Source of the DNA: UBA668 sp039796575 | Lineage (GTDB): Bacteria > Actinomycetota > Acidimicrobiia > Acidimicrobiales > Ilumatobacteraceae | Length of the DNA stretch: 64,000 nt | Assembly (NCBI GenBank): GCA_039796575.1 | Contig: JBDKJP010000079.1 | Coordinates: forward strand, 1 to 64,000 | Reading direction: 5' to 3' | In this document: one piece after another, positions 40,181-48,694 of the stretch | How the letters are laid out: each line of letters starts with the position of its first letter | How positions within the stretch are numbered: position 1 is the stretch's first letter | Position numbers and translations under genes: made by a program | Notes under the pieces: generated by a model | The model's database searches: none | Told to the model about the DNA's origin: nothing | What the model saw: only the letters and a program-made list of their open reading frames with translations

Positions 40181-40663
40181 TCACCAGCCGAGGGTGCCCG
40201 GTGCTCCCTTGAACGGGCCGACCACGCGGGACGTGATCCAGCCGCCGTAGAAGTTGCCCGGGTTGGGTTGCACGAGCTCGTCGTCGACCCAGCACTCGTC
40301 GACCTTCTGTGCGTAGAACGCGAGGTGGCCGCGGATGGCCTCGAAGCCGGGCGTCGGACGCTCGTAGCTCCACGCCACGTCGGGCTGGCCGTCGAGCTGC
40401 CAGTACGTGGCGGGCCCCTTCCATTCGCACCACGAGCTGCCCGACGAGCGGGTGAGCCGGGTGAGGTCGACGTCGTCGGGCGGCAGGTAGAACGCGGGCG
40501 GCTGGCTGGTCTCGAGCACGCGCACGGCTCGGGTGGTGCGGGCCACCTCGCGGCCGGCGTGCACCACCCGCACCATGCCCTCGAACGGCACCACGGCCGG
40601 TGGCCGCGGGTAGTCCCACACGCTCTCCTGACCGGGGCCTGGCTCCACTCGTTGCGGGCGCAT
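40181..40663 (-). CDS. DUF427 family protein
   Basis: A 160-residue member of the DUF427 family, recognised by VWDYPRPPAVVPF at the start, SSWCEWKGPATYW in the middle and NFYGGWITSRVVGPFKG at the end. The fold is a small beta barrel; no enzymatic role is established that I can name. ATG 40663 is used, as longer forms run into the ccmA promoter region. It is upstream of, and on the same strand as, the sortase gene with 37 nt between them, and divergent from the ccm operon. Confidence 0.85.
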   Translation of the reverse strand: MRPQRVEPGPGQESVWDYPRPPAVVPFEGMVRVVHAGREVARTTRAVRVLETSQPPAFYLPPDDVDLTRLTRSSGSSWCEWKGPATYWQLDGQPDVAWSYERPTPGFEAIRGHLAFYAQKVDECWVDDELVQPNPGNFYGGWITSRVVGPFKGAPGTLGW

Positions 40664-40724
40664 CCGCGGATTGTGACACCCGTTGGGCGGCCGGTCCACG
40701 CGGGAACTAGCGTCTCCTTCCGCT

Positions 40725-41363
40725 ATGGAACCCGTCGTCCACCTCGCCGGCGTGGTCGCGGTACTGGGCGGGTTCCCGGTGCTCGCCGGCGCCGACCTGC
40801 GGGTCGAGCGGGGCGAGATCCTGCTGCTGCGCGGGCCGAACGGTGCGGGCAAGACCTCGCTGCTGCGGCTGTGCGCGGGCCTGCTGCCGGTGGAGCGCGG
40901 CGAGGCCATGGTGCTCGGCTGCGACATCGCCGTCGACCGCACCGCGGTGCGCAACCGGGTCGGCCTGCTGGGCCACGCGAACGGGCTCTACGCCGACCTG
41001 TCGGTGGCCGACAACGTCGCCTTCTGGGGTGCCACCGTGGGTGCCACCGCCGAGGAAGTGGCGGCGTCGCTCGAACGGATGGGGTTGGCGGGCCGGTTGG
41101 CCTCGGTGCCGGTGAGCCGCCTGTCGGCCGGCCAGCGGCGGCGCACCGCGCTCGCCTGCCTGGTGGCGCGCCGGGCCGAGCTGTGGCTGCTCGACGAGCC
41201 GCACGCCGGTCTCGACGCTGCCGGTCGCGACGACCTCGACGCCACGCTGCGCGACGCAGCGGCGGCCGGTGCCACGGTGATGGTGGCCAGCCACGAGCTC
41301 GAGCGGGCCGGGGCGCTGGCCACGCGGGTCGTGGAGATCGTGGGCGGGCAGGTGCGCACATGA
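40725..41363 (+). CDS. ccmA: Heme ABC exporter ATP-binding protein
   Basis: A 212-residue ABC ATPase, first gene of a System I cytochrome c maturation operon. Walker A is LLRGPNGAGKTSLL, the ABC signature SRLSAGQRRRTALA, Walker B LWLLDEPHAGLDAAG, and the switch His in VASHE. With CcmB it powers release of holo-CcmE from CcmC. A weak TAGCGT box (40708-40713) may be the operon promoter. The ATGA overlap with ccmB couples translation. Confidence 0.9.
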   Translation: MEPVVHLAGVVAVLGGFPVLAGADLRVERGEILLLRGPNGAGKTSLLRLCAGLLPVERGEAMVLGCDIAVDRTAVRNRVGLLGHANGLYADLSVADNVAFWGATVGATAEEVAASLERMGLAGRLASVPVSRLSAGQRRRTALACLVARRAELWLLDEPHAGLDAAGRDDLDATLRDAAAAGATVMVASHELERAGALATRVVEIVGGQVRT

Positions 41364-42043
41364 GCACCTGGCGCATCGCCCGGCTCATCGCCGCGAAGGA
41401 CCTGCGCATCGAGCTGCGCAGCCGCATCGTCACCAACCAGGTGCTGCCGTTCGCGGCGCTGGTGATGGTGATGTTCGCCTTCGCGCTCGACAACGACGCC
41501 GTGCTCACCCGTGTGGCACCCGGCCTGGTGTGGCTGGCCACGATGTTCAGCATGCTCGTGCTGGTGCAGCGGGCGTTCGCCGTCGAGAGCGCCGACGGGG
41601 CGCTCGACGCGCTGCAGGTGGCCGGGGTGCGACCCGGTGGCATCTTCCTCGGCAAGTCGCTCGCCCTGGCCATCGAGCTCGCCGTGCTCGAGATCGTGCT
41701 GCTCATCGCCGCCGTCGTGCTGTACCAGGCCGACGTGGCCGGCAGCGGGGTGCTGCTCCTGGTGGCAACCTTCGTGGCCGCGACCACCGGACTGGCCTTC
41801 GTCGGTACGCTCTACGGAGGTCTCGCTGCGGGGGCCAAAGGGCGCGAAACGCTGTTGCCGCTCCTGATGCTCCCCGTGGTGGCACCCGTGCTCATCGGTG
41901 CAACCCGGGCGACGGAAGCGGCGTTCGGAACCAATGGTGCGACGTCCAGCGAAGGGTGGCCATGGGTCGGTCTGCTCGTGCTGTTCGCCGCACTGTTCGG
42001 GCTCGGCGGCACGCTCGCTTTCGGATCGCTCATCGATGAATAG
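41360..42043 (+). CDS. ccmB: Heme exporter membrane subunit
   Basis: A 227-residue protein with six predicted helices, the CcmB length. FAFALDNDAVLTRVAPGLVWLATMFS is split over the second helix and is a family landmark, as are LDALQVAGVRPGGIFLGKS and GRETLLPLLMLPVVAPVLIG. CcmB pairs with CcmA as an ABC-type complex in the cytoplasmic membrane. Its start overlaps ccmA by 4 nt, and ccmC follows after 6 nt. Confidence 0.9.
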   Translation: MSTWRIARLIAAKDLRIELRSRIVTNQVLPFAALVMVMFAFALDNDAVLTRVAPGLVWLATMFSMLVLVQRAFAVESADGALDALQVAGVRPGGIFLGKSLALAIELAVLEIVLLIAAVVLYQADVAGSGVLLLVATFVAATTGLAFVGTLYGGLAAGAKGRETLLPLLMLPVVAPVLIGATRATEAAFGTNGATSSEGWPWVGLLVLFAALFGLGGTLAFGSLIDE

Positions 42044-42049
42044 GCCCAC

Positions 42050-42808
42050 ATGACTCCCACTCCCACCCCCTCGCCCGGCCGCACGGCCGTCGCCCGCCCC
42101 ACCGGGACGCGGTTCACCCGCGTGCTCGGCGCCGCGGTCCTGTTGGGCATGGCCTGGCTGGTGCTGTTCGGCCTGTTCCTCTCGCCGAACGACGAGAAGC
42201 AGAAGGCCGGCGTGCGCATCCTCTACATCCACGTGCCGACGGCGTGGTTGGCGTACCTCGCGTTCATCGTCACCGGCGTCAGCAGCGCGGCCTATCTGTT
42301 CAAGCGCACGCGCAGCCTCACCTGGGACCGCATCGCCGGCGCCAGCGCAGAGATCGGCGTGCTGTTCATGGGCATCACGCTCGTCACCGGCAGCCTGTGG
42401 GGCCGCATCTCGTGGGGCATCTTCTGGACCTGGGACTCGCGGCTCACCACCACTGCGTTCCTGTTCGTCACCTACATCGGCTATCTCGCGGTGCGCAACC
42501 TCGGCGGCACGCACCAGCAGCGAGCCCGGCGCAGCGCCATCATCGCCCTGCTCGCCGTGCTCGAGGTGCCGCTGGTGCACTTCAGCGTGAAGTGGTGGCG
42601 CCCGTTGCACCAGCAGGAGAGCGTGGCCGAGGGCAAGCTCTCCGGGTTGATGCTGTTCAGCCTCTTCGTCGGCCTCATCGCGTTCACGCTGCTCTACGTG
42701 TGGCTGCTGCTGCACCGCCAGCGGGTGATGGCCATGGAGGACGCACTCGACGACCAAGGCCTCGACGTGGCGCTCGCCGAGCGTCGGGCAGAAGGAGCAC
42801 AGGTCTGA
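42050..42808 (+). CDS. ccmC: Heme-handling membrane protein CcmC
   Basis: A 252-residue six-helix protein. The extracytoplasmic heme motif is SWGIFWTWDSRLTT (WGxxWxWD type), flanked by heme-ligand His in YIHVPTAWLAY and PLVHFSVKWWRPLHQ. CcmC presents heme to CcmE. A Thr/Pro-rich N-terminus of about 20 residues precedes the first helix. The stop overlaps the ccmD start by one base. Confidence 0.92.
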   Translation: MTPTPTPSPGRTAVARPTGTRFTRVLGAAVLLGMAWLVLFGLFLSPNDEKQKAGVRILYIHVPTAWLAYLAFIVTGVSSAAYLFKRTRSLTWDRIAGASAEIGVLFMGITLVTGSLWGRISWGIFWTWDSRLTTTAFLFVTYIGYLAVRNLGGTHQQRARRSAIIALLAVLEVPLVHFSVKWWRPLHQQESVAEGKLSGLMLFSLFVGLIAFTLLYVWLLLHRQRVMAMEDALDDQGLDVALAERRAEGAQV

Positions 42809-42963
42809 TGTTCGCCGTCATGAGCACCAGCGATCAGACGCCGTACGTCATCGCCAGCTACGTCATCACGCTCGGCGGCATCGGGCTGTACGTGTGGCGC
42901 CTGCTCGCCCGGGCCCGCAAGATCGCGCCGCAGGTGCGCGAGGAGGACCGCCCGTGGACCTGA
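42808..42963 (+). CDS. ccmD: Small heme-exporter protein CcmD
   Basis: A 51-residue protein with a single helix (YVIASYVITLGGIGLYVWRLLARARK) and a charged cytoplasmic tail, the exact layout of CcmD, which holds CcmE to the CcmABC complex. Sequence similarity in this family is weak; the position between ccmC and ccmE (overlaps of 1 and 10 nt) decides the call. Confidence 0.85.
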   Translation: MFAVMSTSDQTPYVIASYVITLGGIGLYVWRLLARARKIAPQVREEDRPWT

Positions 42964-43448
42964 GCCCGCGCGAGGTCGTCCCCACCGCGCAGGGTCGCAA
43001 GCGCAAGCGCCCGTGGCTCGCCATGTCGGTGCTCGGGCTGGTGCTCGTGGGTGGCGGTGTGATGGTGGTGATGTTCCTCAACAACGCCGTCGACTACTAC
43101 TGCAACGTCGACGAGGTCGGGGTGAAGGACGGCTGCGACGTCGGTCGCAACATCCGCATCCAGGGCGTGGTGGAGGAAGGCTCGGTCGAGCAGACGGCCG
43201 CCGAGTACAGCTTCGTCATCTCCTACAACGGTGAGGAGATGCCGGTCAGTGTGGGCAGCGAGCCAAGCGGCATCTTCCAGGAGTGCATCCCGGTGGTCGT
43301 GCGCGGTCGCGCGGTCGACAGCGGCGATGGTGTGGTGTTCGAGGGTGACGAGGTCATCGTGAAGCACGACAACGAGTACGACGCCGAGAACGCCGACCGG
43401 CTCGAACAGTCCAACGCGGAGGCCGCAGCGTGCTCGCAGAAGGGGTGA
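42954..43448 (+). CDS. ccmE: Periplasmic-side heme chaperone CcmE
   Basis: A 164-residue protein: N-terminal helix (LAMSVLGLVLVGGGVMVVMFL), then an OB-fold domain exposed outside. The heme-attaching His138 and the Tyr142 ligand are in VKHDNEY, matching the HxxxY motif of CcmE. Two extra Cys (YYCNVDEVGVKDGCDVG) precede the barrel, which I do not know from proteobacterial CcmE. GTG 42954 with GAGGAGG upstream is the start; it overlaps ccmD by 10 nt and ccmF by 19 nt. Confidence 0.9.
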   Translation: MDLSPREVVPTAQGRKRKRPWLAMSVLGLVLVGGGVMVVMFLNNAVDYYCNVDEVGVKDGCDVGRNIRIQGVVEEGSVEQTAAEYSFVISYNGEEMPVSVGSEPSGIFQECIPVVVRGRAVDSGDGVVFEGDEVIVKHDNEYDAENADRLEQSNAEAAACSQKG

Positions 43449-45457
43449 ACGGCCTCTTCGGCCACTCCGCACTCATCATCGGTCTCGCCGCCTCGGTGTT
43501 CGGCGCCGGCGCGCTCGCCACCGCCACGTTGCTGCGCGACCAGCGCCTGGCGCGCACCGTGCAGGCGTACGTGATGGTGGCGCTGTTCGGTGCCGTGCTC
43601 GCGGTGGTGGTGATGCAGCGTGCGCTCATCACCCGCGACTGGAGCATCGCGTACGTGCAGAAGGTGGGCTCGTACGACACGCCGCCGCTGTTCAACTTCA
43701 CCGCGCTGTGGAGCGCGCTCGAGGGCAGCATCCTGCTGTGGCTGCTGCTGCTGGCCATCTACTCGTTCATCGTCGCCCGCCGCTATCGCACGCGCATGGC
43801 CGACCCGCTGGTGGCGTGGGCGCTCGTGGTGATGCTGCTCGTCACTGCGTTCTTCTTCTTCCTCGCGCTCGGCCCCACCGATGCGTTCGCGCCGGGTGGC
43901 GTGCCCAACTTCGACCGGTGCTGCAAGGGCCCCAACCCGCTGCTGCAGAACCACGTGCTGGTGCTGTTCCACCCGCCCATCCTGTACCTCGGCTACGTCG
44001 GCTTCACCGTGCCGTTCGCGTTCGCCATCGCCGCGCTCATCACCGGCCGCGTCGGCGAGGGCTGGCTGATGGAGACCCGCCGCTGGGCGCTGTTCTCGTG
44101 GGGCTTCCTCACGCTCGGCATCGTGCTCGGCAGCTGGTGGAGCTACGAGGTGCTCGGCTGGGGTGGCGTGTGGGCCTGGGACCCGGTCGAGAACGCGAGC
44201 TTCCTGCCGTGGCTCACCGGCACGGCGTACATCCACTCGGTGCTCGTGCAGGAGCGGCGCGGCATGCTGCGCGTGTGGAACATCAGCCTGCTGGTGGCCA
44301 CGTTCTCGCTCACCATCCTCGGCACGTTCCTCACCCGCTCGGGCGTCATCAACAGCGTGCACGCGTTCAGCGACGGCACCATCGGCCCGTACCTGCTGGG
44401 CGCGTTCGGTGTCATCGTGGTCACGTCGCTCGGCCTCATCGCGTGGCGCGGCGACCGGCTGCGTTCGCCCGGCGCCATCGACTCGCCCATCTCGCGTGAG
44501 GGTGCGTTCCTCGCCAACAACGTCATCTTCACGTTGTTCGCGTTCATCATCCTGCTCGGCACGGTGTTCCCGCTCATCGTCGAGGCCAAGGACGACCGTC
44601 AGATCGCGGTCGGCTCGCCGTTCTTCGACACGATGGCGCAACCGATCGGCCTCGTCATCCTGTTCCTCATGGCCATCGCGCCGGTGCTGCCGTGGCGCAA
44701 GGCCAGCCTCGAGCTGCTGCGCGACCGGTTGTACTGGCCGCTGTGGGGCGGCGCTGCCACGTTGGTGCTGTCGGTGCTGCTCGGTGCCACCGGGTTCATG
44801 CCGCTGCTCGCGTTCACGCTCGCCGGGTTCGCCGGCGGTTCGGCGTTGCGGCAGCTGGTGCTCGCCACGCGCCGCCAGGGCTATCGGGGCCTGCTCGGCC
44901 GTGCCAACGGCGGCATGGTGGTGCACATCGGCATCATCCTCATCGCCGTCGGCCTCACCGCCTCGAACAGCTTCACGAAGGCCGGCGAGTTCACGATGAA
45001 CAAGGGCGACACCATCGAGTTCGCCGGGCACACGTTCATACTCGACGACGTGGTGAGCTTCGAGACGCCCACGTCGGTCGGCATCAAGGCGCTCGTGGCC
45101 ATCGACGGCGGTCAGGCGTACGCGCCGGCCATCAGCAAGTTCACCGCGCAGGGCATGGACGTGGCGACGCCGAGCGTGAAGACGGGTCTGCTGAAGGACA
45201 TCTACCTCACGCTCGAGAACGGCTCGAAGCCCAGCACGGGCGTGGCGAAGCTGAAGATCTTCATCAAGCCGATGATCGTGTGGATCTGGATCGGCGGCCT
45301 GCTGTGCGGCGTGGGCACCGTGCTGTCCGCGTTCCCCGGCAAGCACCGCCGCAAGCCCACCGACCCGGTGTCGGCGCCCATCCCGCTCGACGAGCCGGTG
45401 CCGGTGCCCGAGGCCGTTCCCGACGCCGGCGCCGACGAGGAGGTCGCCCGTGACTGA
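43430..45457 (+). CDS. ccmF: Cytochrome c heme lyase CcmF
   Basis: A 675-residue membrane protein of usual CcmF length with about 15 helices. The heme motif is WGGVWAWDPVENASFLPWL; His ligands are in VLFHPPILYLGYVG and in YIHSVLVQERRGMLRVWN. CcmF with CcmH ligates heme from CcmE to apocytochrome. Start GTG 43430 lies 19 nt inside ccmE; GTG 43445 is an alternative. The C-terminal tail is rich in Pro/Glu and cytoplasmic. It overlaps the thioredoxin gene by 8 nt. Confidence 0.93.
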   Translation: MLAEGVNGLFGHSALIIGLAASVFGAGALATATLLRDQRLARTVQAYVMVALFGAVLAVVVMQRALITRDWSIAYVQKVGSYDTPPLFNFTALWSALEGSILLWLLLLAIYSFIVARRYRTRMADPLVAWALVVMLLVTAFFFFLALGPTDAFAPGGVPNFDRCCKGPNPLLQNHVLVLFHPPILYLGYVGFTVPFAFAIAALITGRVGEGWLMETRRWALFSWGFLTLGIVLGSWWSYEVLGWGGVWAWDPVENASFLPWLTGTAYIHSVLVQERRGMLRVWNISLLVATFSLTILGTFLTRSGVINSVHAFSDGTIGPYLLGAFGVIVVTSLGLIAWRGDRLRSPGAIDSPISREGAFLANNVIFTLFAFIILLGTVFPLIVEAKDDRQIAVGSPFFDTMAQPIGLVILFLMAIAPVLPWRKASLELLRDRLYWPLWGGAATLVLSVLLGATGFMPLLAFTLAGFAGGSALRQLVLATRRQGYRGLLGRANGGMVVHIGIILIAVGLTASNSFTKAGEFTMNKGDTIEFAGHTFILDDVVSFETPTSVGIKALVAIDGGQAYAPAISKFTAQGMDVATPSVKTGLLKDIYLTLENGSKPSTGVAKLKIFIKPMIVWIWIGGLLCGVGTVLSAFPGKHRRKPTDPVSAPIPLDEPVPVPEAVPDAGADEEVARD

Positions 45458-46061
45458 GCCCGTGACCACCGAATCCGCCGACTCGCCCGCGACGCCGCCG
45501 CGTCGCATCGCCCCGTTCGTGGTGCTCGGCGTCGCCATCGTGATGGCCGCGCTGTTCTTCGTGCTCGCCAGCGGCACGTCGGGCTCGGACGACGAGGTCG
45601 GCATCATCGACAGCCCGCTGCTCGGCCGTGCCGCACCCGCCGTGCGCAGCACCACGCTCGACGGTGAGCCGTTCGACCTCGCCCGCCGCAAGGGCAGCTG
45701 GGTCGTGGTGAACTTCTTCAACAGCACGTGCGCCCCGTGCCGCGCCGAGCACCCTGCGCTGGTGGAGTTCTCCGAGCAGCAGAAGTCGTTCGGCGCCGAC
45801 GGCGCCGAGCTCTACACGATGCTGCAGATCAACGACGACATCGACGACGTGAAGAACTTCTTCCTCACCCGCGGCGGCGACTGGCCCATCATCCGCGACG
45901 ACGAGGGCACCACCAACGTCGCGTTCGGCGTGGCGCTGGTGCCCGAGACGTTCATCATCGCCCCCGACGGCACGGTGGTGCTGCGCTGGGCCGGCCAGAT
46001 CGACGCCGACACGCTGTCGCGCCTGGTGCAGCAGCAACGAGAGATGTACGCGGGCGCATGA
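45450..46061 (+). CDS. ccmG: Membrane-anchored thioredoxin-like protein (CcmG/ResA)
   Basis: A 203-residue protein: one N-terminal helix (FVVLGVAIVMAALFFVLAS) and a TlpA/ResA-type domain with the active site STCAPCRAEHPA (Cys94, Cys97). GVALVPETFIIAPDG has the conserved cis-Pro. It keeps apocytochrome CxxCH thiols reduced for heme ligation. GTG 45450 overlaps ccmF by 8 nt, and the stop overlaps ccmH by 4 nt. Confidence 0.9.
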   Translation: MTEPVTTESADSPATPPRRIAPFVVLGVAIVMAALFFVLASGTSGSDDEVGIIDSPLLGRAAPAVRSTTLDGEPFDLARRKGSWVVVNFFNSTCAPCRAEHPALVEFSEQQKSFGADGAELYTMLQINDDIDDVKNFFLTRGGDWPIIRDDEGTTNVAFGVALVPETFIIAPDGTVVLRWAGQIDADTLSRLVQQQREMYAGA

Positions 46062-46603
46062 GCAGTCGATCGAAGTGGAAGCGGTGGCCGGGCTGGCTCG
46101 CGCTGATGTTGGTCATCGTGTGCGTGCTGGCGTACGGCACGGCGAAGGAGGCCGGTCCGCTCACGCCCGAGGAGCGCGTCGAGCAGATCACCCAACAGAT
46201 CGCGTGCCCGGTGTGCGACGGCGAAACCGTGTACGAGAGCGCCAACCCGGCGTCGGCCGCCATCCGTGCCGAGGTGAAGGCACAGGTGGCCGCGGGTGTG
46301 AGCAGTGACGACGAGATCGTCGCCTACATCGTGCAGCAGTTCGGCGCGCAGACCCAGTTGCTGCCCACGGCGTCGGGCTTCGATGCGCTGGTGTGGGTGC
46401 TGCCGGCGGCCGCGCTGGTCTGCGCCGGCGTGGGGTTGTTCTTCGCGTTCCGGCGGTGGCAGCGCAACGTCGATGCCGTGCCCGACGACGCCGACCGGGC
46501 GATGGTCGAGGCCGCGCTCGCGGCCGAGGAGGCGGCGCCGGCCGAGCCGGAACAGCCCGACCAACCTGAGGGCCCCGACGACGAGGCGGACACCGGGCGA
46601 TGA
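46058..46603 (+). CDS. ccmH: Cytochrome c maturation protein CcmH (CycL)
   Basis: A 181-residue protein with an N-terminal helix, a three-helix domain carrying the redox pair IACPVCDGETV (Cys50, Cys53; L/I-x-C-x-x-C) and SSDDEIVAYIVQQFGAQTQLLP, then a second helix (VLPAAALVCAGVGLFFAF) and an acidic tail. This is the CycL/CcmH N-terminal type, with CcmI as a separate gene next door. It reduces or holds apocytochrome at the CcmF complex. Confidence 0.92.
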   Translation: MSSRSKWKRWPGWLALMLVIVCVLAYGTAKEAGPLTPEERVEQITQQIACPVCDGETVYESANPASAAIRAEVKAQVAAGVSSDDEIVAYIVQQFGAQTQLLPTASGFDALVWVLPAAALVCAGVGLFFAFRRWQRNVDAVPDDADRAMVEAALAAEEAAPAEPEQPDQPEGPDDEADTGR

Positions 46604-47310
46604 ACCCCGACCGCCTGGCAGAGCTCGAGGAGGAGCGTCGCTTCCTGCTCGACAGCATCCGCGACCTCGAGCGTGAGCACGATGCGGGCGATGTCGACGA
46701 CGCCGACTTCACGGCGCTGCGCGACGGCTACGTGGCCCGCGCCGCCGCGGTGATGCGCGAGATCGAGGACGGTCGCAGCGCGCTGCCGTCGAAGCCCCAG
46801 CGGCCGCTGTGGCGCAAGCTGGCGGTGCCGGTGGTGACGCTGGCCGTCGGCATCGGTCTCGGTGTGGCGGTCAGCCAGTTCGCCGGGCAGCGCCTGCCCG
46901 GGCAGACGCTCACCGGCGGCCTGCCCACCGACGAGGTCACGCAGCTGCTGGCCGAGGCGCGGGCGTCGCTGAACCCCAACGACAACAGCGCTGCACTCGC
47001 GGGCTTCACGAAGGTGCTCGAGATCGAGCCCGACAACGTCGAGGCCCGCACGTACCTGGCGTGGATCATCGCGCTCAACGGTCAGCAGGCCGAGGACGAC
47101 GAACAGGTGCAGCAGGGCATCGAGCTCCTCCAGGACGCCGCAGCGCTCGACGACACCTACGCCGACCCGCACTGCTTCCTCGCCGTCGCCAACGCTCGGT
47201 TCCTCAGCGTGCCCGACACCGAGGCCGCCACCGCCGCCGCCCAGGACTGCCTGGACCGCAACCCCCCGGCGAACATGCGCCCCATGGTCGAAGGCCTCGT
47301 CACCCCGTAA
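46600..47310 (+). CDS. ccmI: CcmI-like TPR apocytochrome chaperone
   Basis: A 236-residue protein. A coiled-coil start (LAELEEERRFLLDSIRDLEREHDAGDVDDADF) is split from a membrane helix (LAVPVVTLAVGIGLGVAVSQF) and a C-terminal TPR-like domain (LNPNDNSAALAGFTKVLEIEPDN). CcmI binds the C-terminus of apocytochrome c. It ends the nine-gene unit, overlapping ccmH by 4 nt. A family B repeat lies just after its stop. Confidence 0.82.
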   Translation: MNPDRLAELEEERRFLLDSIRDLEREHDAGDVDDADFTALRDGYVARAAAVMREIEDGRSALPSKPQRPLWRKLAVPVVTLAVGIGLGVAVSQFAGQRLPGQTLTGGLPTDEVTQLLAEARASLNPNDNSAALAGFTKVLEIEPDNVEARTYLAWIIALNGQQAEDDEQVQQGIELLQDAAALDDTYADPHCFLAVANARFLSVPDTEAATAAAQDCLDRNPPANMRPMVEGLVTP

Positions 47311-47316
47311 CGGGGT

Positions 47317-47391
47317 TTCTGGGCGTACTTCGTCCCACATCGGCTTCTGGGCGTGATGCGTCCCGGAAACCGGGACGCATCACGCCCAGAA
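47317..47391 (+). repeat. Intergenic palindromic repeat, family B copy 3 (75 nt)
   Basis: A half unit TTCTGGGCGTACTTCG is followed by a perfect 22-bp inverted repeat (47345-47366 and 47370-47391) with AAA loop. Compared with copy 1, three central stem positions are ATG/CAT instead of TTC/GAA, so both arms changed together. It lies between convergent ccmI and sixA-like genes, where it could end transcription from both. Confidence 0.88.
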
Positions 47392-47401
47392 CACTCGCGA
47401 G

Positions 47402-47860
47402 TCAGGCGGGTGGGGCGAGGCAGGCGGCGTCGGTGATGGCGCCGTGCTCGTCACGGGTGAGCACCCAGGTCGACGCCTTGCGCCAGTCGGGCTCGGTGTG
47501 GATCTCGCAGCCGCGCCGTTGCAGCGCGCCGATGGTGGCCGGGATGACGTCGCCGTGGCTGCAGAGCACCGAGCCGTCGGGCAGTTCGGCCAGCAGTTCG
47601 AGCGCGCCCTCGAAGCCGGTGTCCTCGGCGAGGCGATCGTCGGCACGCACGGTGCGGCCGACGCGTTCGCCCAGCGGCTCGATGGTCTGCACGCACCGCA
47701 GGTACGGGCTGCTCACCAGGTCGCCGGTGGCGAGCGGGGCGAGCAGGTCGGCCAGACGGTCGGCCTGCAGACGGCCGGCGTCGGTGAGTGGGCGGGGACG
47801 ATCGTCACCCACCCACTGCGACCGGCTGCCCGCCTTCGCATGGCGGACCAGGTAGAGCAT
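47402..47860 (-). CDS. SixA-like phosphohistidine phosphatase
   Basis: A 152-residue member of the histidine phosphatase superfamily. The catalytic motif is LYLVRHAKAGSR (RHx), with Arg in VSSPYLRCVQTIEPL and His in VLCSHGDVIPA. Size and RHAKA form match SixA, which removes phosphate from His of HPt domains; actinobacterial members may act on other phosphoesters. Its ATG shares a base with the stop of the DUF4328 gene. Confidence 0.86.
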   Translation of the reverse strand: MLYLVRHAKAGSRSQWVGDDRPRPLTDAGRLQADRLADLLAPLATGDLVSSPYLRCVQTIEPLGERVGRTVRADDRLAEDTGFEGALELLAELPDGSVLCSHGDVIPATIGALQRRGCEIHTEPDWRKASTWVLTRDEHGAITDAACLAPPA

Positions 47861-48627
47861 CAGGCCTCGTTGGTGGTGGCCATGTGGCGGGCCGACAGCT
47901 TGCGCACCAGCATCAGGTACACCACGGCGGCGCCGGCCGACACGAGGCCGAGCGCGAGGTTCATCCACTTGTACTTCTCGAGCTGCTCGGCGTAGTCGAG
48001 CATGTCGCTGCTCCCGATCTGAGCGAACAGGCTGGCGGCCGACACGAACCCGAGCAGCGGTGCGAGGCCGTACATCACCCACCACGCGTGCACGAGCGGG
48101 GTGACCGGACGCTGCTTCCACGACGGATCAGCGGCCGGCACCTCGGGGTCGCTGGCACGCCACAGCTCGGTGAACATCAGCCACGGGATGGCGTAGATCA
48201 CGCACGGCGGCACGAACCAGCCGAAGATGGCCCAGTTCGGCGACCACCGCAGCCCGGGGCGACCGATGGCCTTCACGTTCGACGCCATGCGCTGCATCCA
48301 GATGATGGTGAGGATGGCGATGGGGAGGAACAGCAGGCTGGTGAGCGTGGTGAGCAGGCTGCCCGTCGACGACGTGAACTCGTCCTCGGTGATCGCGCCG
48401 GCCGCGAAGTCGGCGGCCTTGCCGGCCAACTGCCAGCCGAGCAGCGCCGAGAGCACCGACAGCGGGACCTGGATCATCATCAGCGTGCCGAGCGCCTTGG
48501 CGATGCCGGCGATCTTCTGCACGTTCGGCCCCATCGTGCCCGGACCGCCGTAGGCCACGTAGCCGGGCGGCGGGGTGAGCCCGCCGGGCGGCGGGGGCGG
48601 GGGCGGCGGGGGAGGGATGTCGCTCAT
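47860..48627 (-). CDS. DUF4328 membrane protein with Pro-rich N-terminus
   Basis: A 255-residue protein. MSDI is followed by a run of ten prolines and GGLTPPPGY, then four or so helices. RWSPNWAIFGWFVPPCVIYAIPW is split around the DUF4328 landmark W-x-P-x-W-A-x-x-G-W-F-x-P, followed by FTELWRASDP. The role of the family is unknown; its Pro-rich cytoplasmic tail is common in actinobacterial membrane proteins. ATG 48627 lies 67 nt from the divergent oxidoreductase gene. It is co-transcribed with sixA. Confidence 0.84.
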   Translation of the reverse strand: MSDIPPPPPPPPPPGGLTPPPGYVAYGGPGTMGPNVQKIAGIAKALGTLMMIQVPLSVLSALLGWQLAGKAADFAAGAITEDEFTSSTGSLLTTLTSLLFLPIAILTIIWMQRMASNVKAIGRPGLRWSPNWAIFGWFVPPCVIYAIPWLMFTELWRASDPEVPAADPSWKQRPVTPLVHAWWVMYGLAPLLGFVSAASLFAQIGSSDMLDYAEQLEKYKWMNLALGLVSAGAAVVYLMLVRKLSARHMATTNEA

Positions 48628-48694
48628 GGGGCCACACACTAGGTGGGGCGGCGTTCGCGTGGCGCGACGGGTCGGTGAGGGCCACACTGTGCGG

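Noticed and set aside
43223..45727. 834-codon open frame on the minus strand opposite ccmE-ccmF
   Set aside because: The translation is Arg/Glu/His-rich without hydrophobic or family patterns; ccmF on the plus strand has all expected motifs.
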